64,000 nucleotides of DNA. Origin: Acidobacteriota bacterium. Its GTDB lineage: Bacteria > Acidobacteriota > UBA6911 > RPQK01 > JAJDTT01. A program made the translations under genes and the position numbers. The stretch spans positions 1-64,000 of the forward strand of contig JAJDTT010000037.1 of the NCBI GenBank assembly GCA_022827025.1, in the 5' to 3' direction. The first letter of the stretch is position 1. Every line of letters begins with the position of its first letter. The notes beneath the pieces were generated by a model. That model was not told the origin of the DNA, made no database searches, and saw only the letters and a list, made by a program, of their open reading frames with translations. Of this stretch, positions 14,760 to 22,668 are shown in pieces.

Positions 14760-16392
14760 GGATCACCTGGTGGTCCATGCAGAAAGGATCGATCGCTTCC
14801 AACAGGCCGTCGACGAACCCGGGTCCCTCCTCCATCAGGAACTGGTTGAAGTTGACGACCCGTTCCTGCAGCTTCCCCTGGGGATGAAGACGGGTCTGGA
14901 GATGGTCCAGATGGCGGCCGGCGACGCGGTCGCGGGTCCGGTAGTTTTCCAGGAATCGCTTCTCCACCCGTTCCATCTGATAGAAGACCCGTTTCCAAGC
15001 CCGTGGGACCATCTTTTCGAGACTCGGGTCCACGCGGACAATGTCCCCCTGCAGCCGGGTCAGGCTCTCCCGGACCACGTCGGAAATCCGGTCGAACTCG
15101 TCCAGGACTTCCTTTGATGCCCCGGTCCTGGCGACGCGTTCGGTGATTCGGGAGGCGCCCAGGGAGAGCAGCTCGACCAGGTCCAGCGAGTGCTTCTTCA
15201 GCAGCCGCTGGGACTTCCGGTCCACGACCGTGACCCCGGCCCTGGGGAAGACGCAGCATTGAATCCCCCAGTAGCGACTGATGGCGCCGACCTGGCTGAA
15301 GTAGGCGACCTCCGCCGGCCCTCCCACGTAGGCCACGGTGGGGAAAAGGTGGTCCTGAACGATGGGCCGCAACAACACGTTGGGGCCGAACTCTCCGGTC
15401 CCGGTTCGTATCCGGTCCAGCAGTTCCTCCGGCGGCAGCCGGAGCGAGCGGCTTCCGCGACTCCAATAGGCTCCTGACCGGTAGTCCAACTTGTAACGCC
15501 GTCTTTCCTCGAGCCAGAAGAGGAGTGACTCGGAGGCATCCACGGGCACCTGCACCCGGTGACCCTCCGCCTCCAGCTTTCGTCCGCGGGCCTGCAGGGA
15601 GCGGATCAGGCGCTTCCGCTCCAGGACGGCCGTCTCGAAGACCTGTCTCAACGCACCCTTGTATCCGGGGTGGAGCGCGTCGAAGAGAACGAGTCCCTGG
15701 TTTCGAAAGAGGCGGGCGAGCCACCGGCCCTGGGCATCGGTAAAGAACGTCCCAGGCGCGTAGGCCGATTCGAGAGTTTGGAGGATCGCTTCCTGATATT
15801 CGGAAACGGGAGCGCCGTCCCGGAGCCTCTTCAGGGGATCACCGGTCGCTTCCAAAGAAACCGTGCCCACCATGGTTGCCGAAGCGGGGGAGGGACCCGA
15901 ATACCCCAGCCGAAGCAGCGATCCTCGCGGACCAAAGAAGGCGGTGGAGCGAGACTCCAGAAAATCGGAGTCATCGGAAGGAAGCCAGAAGACGGGAACC
16001 GCCGGGCACCCTCCCGCCTCCAGGGTCCGGGCCAGGCTCACGGCGGTCAGCGCCTTGTAGACGGAGAGTGCCGGTCCGCCGAAGAGGCCCAGTTGCTGGC
16101 CCGTGACCACGGCCACGGTCCCGGAGTCCCGCAGCTTCTCGATGTTCTCGCGCGTGGAGGGGCCCGAGCCCACCCGGGCATTGAAATCGAGGAGTATCCG
16201 GACGAGGTCCTCGCGGGGCAACCGGGAGTCCCGTCGTCGCGCGTCCCCGGCTCGCTCACCCAGAGCCTCCGGGCCGGTGTGCGCCGGTCCGGCCGGATAG
16301 AGAGGCGCGACCTGGTCGAAATCGTACAGGTACTGGAGAAAAAGCCGACTCTGCCCCGGCAACCGGCGGCGGTCGAGACGCTCGAGTCTCAT
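14752..16392 (-). CDS. bshC: Putative cysteine ligase BshC (bacillithiol synthesis)
   Basis: A 546-residue BshC, which adds cysteine to glucosaminyl-malate to complete bacillithiol. Signatures include TVAVVTGQQLGLFGGPALSV (about 94-113), the nucleotide-fold core VPVFWLPSDDSDFLE, a central FGPNVLLRPIVQDHLFPTVA and YVGGPAEVAYF. A C-terminal region rich in charged helices reads as a coiled coil (LEKMVPRAWKRVFYQMERVE). It starts the bshC-bshB1 pair and may lead an operon that continues into the priming glycosyltransferase. The presence of the pathway matches Acidobacteriota, Bacteroidota and Bacillota. Confidence 0.93.
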   Translation of the reverse strand: MRLERLDRRRLPGQSRLFLQYLYDFDQVAPLYPAGPAHTGPEALGERAGDARRRDSRLPREDLVRILLDFNARVGSGPSTRENIEKLRDSGTVAVVTGQQLGLFGGPALSVYKALTAVSLARTLEAGGCPAVPVFWLPSDDSDFLESRSTAFFGPRGSLLRLGYSGPSPASATMVGTVSLEATGDPLKRLRDGAPVSEYQEAILQTLESAYAPGTFFTDAQGRWLARLFRNQGLVLFDALHPGYKGALRQVFETAVLERKRLIRSLQARGRKLEAEGHRVQVPVDASESLLFWLEERRRYKLDYRSGAYWSRGSRSLRLPPEELLDRIRTGTGEFGPNVLLRPIVQDHLFPTVAYVGGPAEVAYFSQVGAISRYWGIQCCVFPRAGVTVVDRKSQRLLKKHSLDLVELLSLGASRITERVARTGASKEVLDEFDRISDVVRESLTRLQGDIVRVDPSLEKMVPRAWKRVFYQMERVEKRFLENYRTRDRVAGRHLDHLQTRLHPQGKLQERVVNFNQFLMEEGPGFVDGLLEAIDPFCMDHQVIHV

Positions 16393-16436
16393 GCGGCCGC
16401 CAGTTTAACAGCCCGTGGCAAAAGTCATCGCGGACT

Positions 16437-16567
16437 GTTAACCCGCATTTCTCACCAGGTCGCTACGCGTATGATGAAAAATAATCTGTTTTTGAGCATT
16501 TACGCGGACTTTGCCAAGGTTTCTCCGGAACAGACTGCGCGCCCCCTGGTGAGAAATGCGGGTCAAC
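16437..16567. mobile_element. Small element bounded by family-3 inverted repeats
   Basis: Arms at 16437-16459 (GTTAACCCGCATTTCTCACC, then AGG) and 16544-16567 (CCTGGTGAGAAATGCGGG, then TCAACC) are inverted copies that differ at about one position, enclosing about 85 AT-richer bases without a gene. Other matches to the arm are at 12495-12513, 5087-5105 and 24342-24363. It looks like a MITE-like or palindromic unit; no target duplication was recognised. Confidence 0.55.
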
Positions 16568-16570
16568 CCG

Positions 16571-16612
16571 AAAGTCCCGCGCGGCACCGGGTCCGATGCC
16601 GCGCGGGATTTT
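16571..16612. terminator. Strong stem-loop, likely (bidirectional) terminator
   Basis: Perfect 12-base arms TCCCGCGCGGCA (16575-16586) and TGCCGCGCGGGA (16597-16608) enclose a 10-base loop. An AAAG/TTTT flank extends the stem, and a T run follows on the plus strand. It lies 75 bases downstream of the helix-hairpin-helix gene on the minus strand, where its T run is weaker (ACTTT). Confidence 0.65.
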
Positions 16613-16686
16613 CCTCAGGGACCGCCGAATTCAGCGTCCGCGGGACTCCGCGCCTTGAGAAGACCGGAACGTTGCGGCACAGCCCG

Positions 16687-16995
16687 CTATGTGCGCTTCG
16701 CCTGTTCCTCGGAAGGCGGGGGGGAAGCCTTGACCATGATCCGGTCCCTGAGCCTCAGAAAGGTCTTCTCGCCGATGCCCCGAACATTCATCAGGTCTTC
16801 AATCCGCTTGAAGGCTCCGTTCTTCTCCCGGAACGCCACGATTCGCCTGGCGATGGCCGGTCCGACGCCGGGGAGGGCGTCCAACTCCTCCACCGTCGCC
16901 TGATTCAGATCCAGCTTGTCCGCAGCCGCCACATCCGGACACCAGAGCCAGGGCATGGCCATCATCAAGGTCGAGAACAACAAAATCTTTCGCAT
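16687..16995 (-). CDS. Exported helix-hairpin-helix protein (ComEA-like)
   Basis: A 102-residue protein with a signal peptide (MRKILLFSTLMMAMPWLW ... AAA) and a tandem HhH domain: LDLNQATVEELDALPGVGPA, IARRIVAFREKNGAFKRIED, VRGIGEKTFLRLRDRI. This is the DNA-binding module of ComEA, which captures DNA outside the inner membrane during uptake. Here it follows a signal peptide with no separate long linker. The ATG at 16995 has AGGAGG five bases upstream. With PilD and pseudopilins nearby, a role in type-IV-pilus-linked DNA uptake is plausible but inferred. Confidence 0.83.
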   Translation of the reverse strand: MRKILLFSTLMMAMPWLWCPDVAAADKLDLNQATVEELDALPGVGPAIARRIVAFREKNGAFKRIEDLMNVRGIGEKTFLRLRDRIMVKASPPPSEEQAKRT

Positions 16996-17217
16996 GTGCA
17001 CCTCCTTATGGTTTGGGTTTTCGCTTCCTATCTGGGCCTAACGCTCCGGTTGGAAAAAACGCGAAAGATCAGGAAAGGAGGAGAGAGGAAAGAGAAGGTG
17101 GAGAACCGTTCAACCCGGTGGCACCTGGTGGAGTCCGTGGACAGTCAGGGCATAGATCGCCGCGACGAGATCACTCCCCGATCGGAGCCCTGCTGCGCGT
17201 CGGCAACCCGATTTTCT

Positions 17218-18480
17218 TCACTCTTTCCACTTTCCTGCTCTGTCTTGGACACCGTTGCAGAGGTAGTCGAAGATTTCGTAGTTCCGGGCTCCCTGGGCTG
17301 CCCGGGCCTCGTACTCGCCGCTCAGCGGTTCCGAAAGCAGCATGGGAACCATCACCTCATGGCGTCCGCCGTGGGACCTCAGAGGCTCGTTCAGGACGCT
17401 GAGATCATGGTCGGCAGGACTCCTCCCGATGACGGCGCCAGCGTCCGCCATCACGACCAGATCGCCGATGCGGTCGGCCGGCAAGTCCAGCTCTCTCGAC
17501 GCCGCAGTGCGATCGTAGACCCGATCGATGCCGGGGAGCCGGCGGATCCAATCGGCCACGGCAGCGGTCTCCAGGGACTCGGCCAAGTGCACCATGACCG
17601 ACGAACCCAGGGAGCCGTGGTGAACGACGTACGGATCGGTGATGGGACAGACGACTCGTGTTCCCTCTCCGAAACGATCTCTCAACAGTGATTCGAGATA
17701 GACGACATTGGGGCTCCCGTCGGGCCTTGTCTTGGCATTCATTCCGTGGTCGGCGGTCACTCCGACCCGGGCGCCGGTCTCCAGCAGGGCGCCGATCTCC
17801 CGGTCCAGCGCCTGATGGAAATCGAGTGACCGGGCAGACTCGGGAGAACATTTGTGCTGCATGTAATCGGTCAGGGACAGGAAGAGAAAATCGGCCAGAT
17901 TCCTCCGGATGAGGCGGGCGCCGGCCGCCAGTACGAAGAGGCTGGCGTCGGCGCTGTAGATTTCCGGCTGCGGCCTGCCCACCAGGTCCTCCAGGTTCTC
18001 AATGCCGTGGGTCTCGACGGTGGCGGCCGCGGCCCGCTCCGATGAAAAGGCGATCCCATCCAGGTCCTTCGTCAACAGGTCCCGAAGTTTCTCCTTGGCC
18101 GTCACCATCGCCACCTTCCTGCCGGCACGGGCCGCGGCCGCCAGAATCGTGTCGCATCGGACGTAGCGGGACGAATTCATCATCAGCTGCCGGCCGGTCC
18201 GGGGATCGAGAAAGAAGTTGCCGCTGATCCCGGTGACCGAAGGGGGGACCCCGGAGACGATGCAGGCATTGTTCACGTTGGTGAAGGAGGGCAGGGCGCC
18301 CCGGACCACGGTCTCGAACCCGCCCTCGGCCAGACCGTCCAGATGAGGCATGCGGCCGTGATACCTGGAAACCTCCAGGTACTCAGGGCCGCATCCGTCG
18401 ATGCAGACCACCGCCAGCGGCTTGGCGGGAGGCCGATATCGCAGCCCGTTGACTCGGAAAGGCGTCGTGCTGATCCGCAT
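17218..18480 (-). CDS. phnA: Phosphonoacetate hydrolase
   Basis: A 420-residue alkaline-phosphatase-superfamily enzyme with the full set expected for PhnA, which splits the C-P bond of phosphonoacetate into acetate and phosphate. Metal and nucleophile residues: D28 (CIDGC), T67 (PSFTN), D205 and H209 (LTDYMQHK), D244 and H245 (TADHGMN) and H370 (LRSHGGRHE). These positions nearly equal those known for Sinorhizobium PhnA (29, 68, 211, 215, 250, 251, 377). PITDPYVVHHGSLGS is a further family signature. ATG 18480 is 10 bases after the prepilin peptidase stop, so the two share a transcript. No other phosphonate gene (phnX, phnW, ABC transporter) is nearby. Confidence 0.9.
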   Translation of the reverse strand: MRISTTPFRVNGLRYRPPAKPLAVVCIDGCGPEYLEVSRYHGRMPHLDGLAEGGFETVVRGALPSFTNVNNACIVSGVPPSVTGISGNFFLDPRTGRQLMMNSSRYVRCDTILAAAARAGRKVAMVTAKEKLRDLLTKDLDGIAFSSERAAAATVETHGIENLEDLVGRPQPEIYSADASLFVLAAGARLIRRNLADFLFLSLTDYMQHKCSPESARSLDFHQALDREIGALLETGARVGVTADHGMNAKTRPDGSPNVVYLESLLRDRFGEGTRVVCPITDPYVVHHGSLGSSVMVHLAESLETAAVADWIRRLPGIDRVYDRTAASRELDLPADRIGDLVVMADAGAVIGRSPADHDLSVLNEPLRSHGGRHEVMVPMLLSEPLSGEYEARAAQGARNYEIFDYLCNGVQDRAGKWKE

Positions 18481-18490
18481 CAGGCCGCCG

Positions 18491-19297
18491 TCAATCGGAA
18501 AAGTACCAGCGCAGAATCCCGGGACCCCAAAAGGCGGCCGCGGCCGATGCCACTCCCAGGAACGTCCCGAACGGCAACGGGTAGCTCCGTCCCTTGGAGC
18601 GGGCCCGCATGTAGATGGAGCCGGCGACGGCACCGATCACCGAACCCACGAAGACACTCAGCAAGGCACACCTCCAGCCCAGGAAGGCGCCCAGCATGGC
18701 AGTCATCTTGACGTCGCCGAATCCCATCCCGTCCACCCCCGAAAAACGGCGGTAGAGCGCGGCGACCAGCCACAGAAAGCCACCTCCCAGCCCGGCTCCC
18801 AGGAGAGAGAATCCCAGGTGGTCCCAGGCCGGGAGCGACGCCGGCCCCATCTTCCAGTGGAAGAAACCCGGATCCTGTAGAGGCGACAGGAGGACACCGG
18901 CCGCCAAGCCTCCCAGCGTCAGGACATCGGGCAGGATCCGATGGTAGAGGTCGATGACGGTGAGAGTCAGGACCAGCGCCAGGAAGAGGCAGCAGATGAC
19001 AAAGGCCGAGGACCATTCAAACCGAATCCAGGCGCCAAGAAACAGAGCCGCCGCCGCGGCCTCCACCAACGGATAGCGGAGTGAGATGGGTGCGTGGCAC
19101 GCGCGGCAGCGACCCTTGAGCAGCAGGAAGCTCAAGATGGGAATGTTGTCCACGGCCGGGATCGGTTTCGAGCAGCCGGGGCAGTGGGAACGGGGCCGGA
19201 TGACCGACAAACCGCGTGGGATGCGGTGAATACAGACGTTGAGAAAGCTTCCGATCACCAATCCGGCCAGTGCCGGCACGACTGCAATCCAGTCCAT
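18491..19297 (-). CDS. pilD: Prepilin peptidase / N-methyltransferase
   Basis: A 268-residue membrane aspartyl protease (type IV prepilin peptidase) that cleaves prepilin leaders and methylates the new N-terminus. The N-terminal zinc-binding cysteines required for methylation in classical PilD are present as two CxxC pairs (C39/C42, C64/C67). The catalytic aspartates are D116 (TVIDLYHRILPD) and D195 (GMGFGDVK). Eight or so hydrophobic segments are seen. Likely substrates are the pseudopilins encoded at 24.9-27.6 kb. phnA follows immediately on the same strand. Confidence 0.93.
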   Translation of the reverse strand: MDWIAVVPALAGLVIGSFLNVCIHRIPRGLSVIRPRSHCPGCSKPIPAVDNIPILSFLLLKGRCRACHAPISLRYPLVEAAAAALFLGAWIRFEWSSAFVICCLFLALVLTLTVIDLYHRILPDVLTLGGLAAGVLLSPLQDPGFFHWKMGPASLPAWDHLGFSLLGAGLGGGFLWLVAALYRRFSGVDGMGFGDVKMTAMLGAFLGWRCALLSVFVGSVIGAVAGSIYMRARSKGRSYPLPFGTFLGVASAAAAFWGPGILRWYFSD

Positions 19298-19365
19298 CTT
19301 TCGCCATTATACGGGCGAAGCGAAAGGAACCGGGTGTCCCCGGATCCCACTTGCCTTCCTGGACC

Positions 19366-19550
19366 GTAGGGGCGCCCCTTGTGGTCGCCCGCCCGGTGTC
19401 GGATGCCGAGATCGTCTGGACGGTGTGTCAGAAGCCCCGCGCCACGTCTCTCCCGCTGGCATGGTCCCGGCCTGGTTCGGACCGAAGAGGGCACCCACAA
19501 GGGGTGCCCCTACGGTTCCAATACCATGTATTCGTGGGACAGCACACTAG
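19366..19550. mobile_element. MITE-like element, second copy, left end missing
   Basis: It holds the two inverted family-1 hairpins (19366-19390 and 19489-19515), inner sequence shared with the 1007-1212 copy (GCCGAGATCGT; TCGGACCGAAGAGGGCAC), and the right terminal repeat (TGTATTCGTGGGACAGCACACTAG, broken here as TGTATTCG and GGGACAGCACACTAG) ending at 19550. No left inverted repeat is found upstream of 19366. Its last CTAG contains the stop codon (minus-strand TAG) of the TolC-like gene. Confidence 0.7.
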
Positions 19551-21232
19551 TCACGGCGGGCCAGAACGATGTCGTTGCTGTCGACGATGGTGTACATGGC
19601 CTTCTCCAGGTCGGTCACGGCCTGCTGGTAGTCCACCCGCGCCCTCAGTTCCTGCACCTGCGACTGGCTCAGGTCCCTCTGATAGCGCAGCACCTCGAAG
19701 TTGGTGGACAGCCCGGCCTGGAAACGCTTGTTCTCGCCCTCCAACTGAGCCTCCGAGAGCTCGCGTGCCACTCGGGCCGCCTCCAGGCGCTTCCCCTGGG
19801 TGGCGATGCTCTCATAGGCATTGCGCACTTCCACGATGATCATCTGCTGCTGGTTCTTCAACTGGCTGGCGAGGCGGCGCTCGCGGATCAGGAGGCTGGC
19901 CCTCTCCGCCTCATTGGCCCTGTTTTTCAGGGGGATCTCCACGCTCACGCCAACCGTGTAGTTGATGTAGTTGAACCCGAAGACCTGGCCCCACGAATTC
20001 CCGAAACCGCCGAAGAAAGGACTCGACGGCTGGGCCACGTTCTGCATCCGGGTATCCGGAACACCGTCCCCATCCGTATCGACGAACTGACTCCCGAATA
20101 TTTCTCCAGCCCGTCCCGTATTGGTCAAACTCGCCACCAGGTCCACAGTGGGTCTTCCATCCTGGCGGTAGTACTCCCGGTCCACCTCCACCTGTTCCCG
20201 GAGCAACCGATTCTGGTCCAGTTCGGGGCGTCCCTCCATGGCCCTGGCGATGGCCTCGTCCAGGGTGATGGTCAGGTCATGGACCCGGGGAAGCTGGGTG
20301 GGAATCAGGGTCAGATTCCAGAGCGGCGCCCTCGGGTCCGGCGCCAAGTGGCGTTTGAGTCCGTTCTGGGAGGTGATGATCTGGACCTCGGACTGGATCA
20401 TCTCCTGCTCGCGCGTGGCCACTTCGGCGCGGGAGGCGGTGATCTCGATAGGCGCCATGACGCCGATCCGGACCCGCTTCTGATTGTTCTCATGTTGAAT
20501 GATGGCCAGTTCCATGGACTTGCGAATGGCCTCGTAGCTCTCGATGGCGAAGACAAGTTCCCAGTACTGGTTCTGGACCTGCTGGACGATCTCCGACACC
20601 TTCTGCTGAAACTGGCTGTCGCTGATTTCGATCTCCAGGTTGTAGAGCTTGAGCTGACGCCGGGTCTGGGTCTTGCGGAATCCCCTCCACAGCGGCTGGC
20701 GCAGACCGACGGCGAAGTTGGATCCGAACGACGGGTTCATGAAGGAGAAGGTGCTGTTGGTGCTGAAACGGTTGTTGTTGAAGCTCAAGGAGAGGCTGCT
20801 GCCGTTGGGCAGATTCTGTATCAGAGCGGTATCGAAATAGATCCGGTCCGTCGTGTTCACCGGTATCCCCTGACCCGCGTCCAGGATGGACCGGGCGGGA
20901 TTCTCAGTGGCCGTCCACCCCACCTCGAACTGGAGCCTGGGATCGTAGAACCCCCTGGTCCCGAAGATCTGCTGGCGGTTCAGGTCCTCGTTGTAGTCCT
21001 CGATGGCGATCTCCAGGTTGTTGAGCAACGCCAGCCGGATGGCGTCCTTGACACTCAACTCCCGGACCGGTCTCTCGCGGCGCATCCGATCCGCCCACGA
21101 TTCGGGCCGATCGATTTTCGGCATCTGCGGACCGGCCTGATCAGGGGCGGGCTCCTCCTGGGGGACAGCCCGCAAAAAGGGCACCGCAATCACGACAAAA
21201 ACCGGCAGGATAATTCCCTTGACGCTCTTCAT
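19547..21232 (-). CDS. TolC-family outer membrane efflux/secretion protein
   Basis: A 561-residue TolC-like protein with a signal peptide (MKSVKGIILPVFVVIAVPFL). ATG 21232 is preferred for its AGGAGA site. Two outer-membrane-efflux repeats are seen: the first around LSVKDAIRLALLNNLEIAIE, the second around LTITLDEAIARAMEGRPELD. Long coiled-coil helices follow each (e.g. QQKVSEIVQQVQNQYWELVF and EVRNAYESIATQGKRLEAAR). Inner-membrane partners are not adjacent. The stop codon is formed by the end of a MITE-like element, so the original C-terminus may have been changed by its insertion. A gene for an M48 protease lies upstream on the same strand. Confidence 0.9.
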   Translation of the reverse strand: MKSVKGIILPVFVVIAVPFLRAVPQEEPAPDQAGPQMPKIDRPESWADRMRRERPVRELSVKDAIRLALLNNLEIAIEDYNEDLNRQQIFGTRGFYDPRLQFEVGWTATENPARSILDAGQGIPVNTTDRIYFDTALIQNLPNGSSLSLSFNNNRFSTNSTFSFMNPSFGSNFAVGLRQPLWRGFRKTQTRRQLKLYNLEIEISDSQFQQKVSEIVQQVQNQYWELVFAIESYEAIRKSMELAIIQHENNQKRVRIGVMAPIEITASRAEVATREQEMIQSEVQIITSQNGLKRHLAPDPRAPLWNLTLIPTQLPRVHDLTITLDEAIARAMEGRPELDQNRLLREQVEVDREYYRQDGRPTVDLVASLTNTGRAGEIFGSQFVDTDGDGVPDTRMQNVAQPSSPFFGGFGNSWGQVFGFNYINYTVGVSVEIPLKNRANEAERASLLIRERRLASQLKNQQQMIIVEVRNAYESIATQGKRLEAARVARELSEAQLEGENKRFQAGLSTNFEVLRYQRDLSQSQVQELRARVDYQQAVTDLEKAMYTIVDSNDIVLARRD

Positions 21233-21448
21233 GGCATCTCCTGGAAAAGGCTCTGGACCAGACAAACCGCGGCAATGACCCGGGCACAACCAGCCCGGAC
21301 TGTACCACGAGGGTTCATCCTATCGTGTACGAACGAACGCGGAAGATTGTTTCAAGAAGGCGGAAGATCGAAAGGAGCGGTGTGGCTCCCTGCGGTGAGG
21401 AAATCCCGGAGTTTCCGGCAATTGGGGTGCGGCGTTGGAAGGGAGCTG

Positions 21449-21475
21449 TGCGGGACGGCTGACAGCCGCCCCGCA
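21449..21475. terminator. Stem-loop just after the M48 protease gene
   Basis: TGCGGG-A-CGGCT, loop GAC, AGCCG-C-CCCGCA: an 11-pair stem with one mismatch, nine bases past the stop of the 21484-22533 gene. There is no T run, so it may be an mRNA-stabilising hairpin or a factor-dependent terminator. Confidence 0.35.
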
Positions 21476-21483
21476 ACCTGCCG

Positions 21484-22533
21484 TCATTCCTCGGATTCGG
21501 ACTCGCTCGGGCGCTTCCTCTTCAGAGAGGGCCGTTTCAGCGTCGGACGATCGCCCTTCAAGGTGGGCTCTTCCCGATCGTCCCTGTCGTTGGTCCGGCG
21601 CTTCAAGGTGGGCCGCGCCGCGCCGCTCTTGGTCCCGCCCTGTCCCGGACGGATCTCCGCGCGGTCAATCTGGATCAGGCGCGCCTTCACGCGGTCGAAC
21701 TCGGAGGTGCTGACCACGTACTCCTCCTTGGCCGGCAAATAGGCGATCTCCTCGTTCACCTTGGCGATCCGGTTCTCGAAGGACGGGTGAGTCCGGAAGA
21801 AGCTGGCGAACTTGCCGGGACGGCTCTTGTCCTTGGCCTGCATCTTTTCGAAGAAGGAGATGAATCCCTGGGGATCGTATCCCGTGTTCCAGAGATACTG
21901 GGTGCCCAATTGATCGGCTTCGGCCTCCGACTTGCGGGTGATGCCCAGAACCGCCAGGTTCATGCCCATCCCCAGCCCCTGGTAGAGCGCATACTGAGTC
22001 CAGCCGCCGGTGAGGATCAGGGCCGGCAGGGCCGCAAACTGCATGAGGTTGCCCTTGGTCATCCTCTCCGTGGCATGCCGGGCCGTCACGTGGGCGATCT
22101 CGTGAGCCATGACTCCGGCCAGCTCCGCCTCGTCCTCGGCCTCCAGGATCAGCCCCTTGTTCACGAAGAAGTACCCGCCGGGCAAGGCGAAGGCGTTCAC
22201 CTCTTCGGAATCGAGCACGCGGATCACGAAGGGGACCTTCGCGTCCGAATTCTTCACGATGAGCTGGCCCAGCCCGTCGACGTACTCGTTCACGACGGGA
22301 TCTTCCACCAGCCGCGCGGTCTGCTCGATCTGCTGGGCGTACTGAGCGCCCAACTGGATCTCTTTCTCCAGCGATATGAAGTTGGGGAAGATCAGGGCCA
22401 CCTTACCGTTGATATCCCGGTTGCCGATATTTTCCACATCCCCGTGTTTGCGCCCGGATTGTGTCGGCACGGTCGCCAGCAACACCAAGGTGGCGGTCAA
22501 GAGAGTCAATGAGATACGGATTCTTTTCGTCAT
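21484..22533 (-). CDS. M48-family zinc metalloprotease (BepA/YggG-like) with basic repeat tail
   Basis: A 349-residue protein: signal segment (LTLLTATLVLLATVPTQSG), then an M48 peptidase domain with the zinc motif H144-E-I-A-H148 (VMAHEIAHVTARHA) and a downstream glutamate in KSEAEADQLG. The family includes periplasmic outer-membrane quality-control proteases such as BepA, which fits its place upstream of a TolC gene. The last 50 residues are unusual: PTLKR-type units (RPTLKR, EPTLKG, RPTLKR, RPSLKR) in a highly charged tail ending in SESESEE. The tail is not part of the peptidase fold. Confidence 0.88.
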   Translation of the reverse strand: MTKRIRISLTLLTATLVLLATVPTQSGRKHGDVENIGNRDINGKVALIFPNFISLEKEIQLGAQYAQQIEQTARLVEDPVVNEYVDGLGQLIVKNSDAKVPFVIRVLDSEEVNAFALPGGYFFVNKGLILEAEDEAELAGVMAHEIAHVTARHATERMTKGNLMQFAALPALILTGGWTQYALYQGLGMGMNLAVLGITRKSEAEADQLGTQYLWNTGYDPQGFISFFEKMQAKDKSRPGKFASFFRTHPSFENRIAKVNEEIAYLPAKEEYVVSTSEFDRVKARLIQIDRAEIRPGQGGTKSGAARPTLKRRTNDRDDREEPTLKGDRPTLKRPSLKRKRPSESESEE

Positions 22534-22668
22534 GGTTGCGCCCTCATAAGGGTTGGAAACTGGTATTCAGTATATCCATTGCCGGGCAGATCTGCCAAGA
22601 ACGCTCCAGAGCCGTCTCCAGCTTCCCTTGTGCGCCGCATCTCTGCTAACTTCCTTCACCATATTCCG

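Noticed and set aside
15559-17691. Plus-strand open frame of 710 codons across bshC and the helix-hairpin-helix gene
   Set aside because: It reads through the antisense of two recognised genes and a repeat element and has no recognisable domain.
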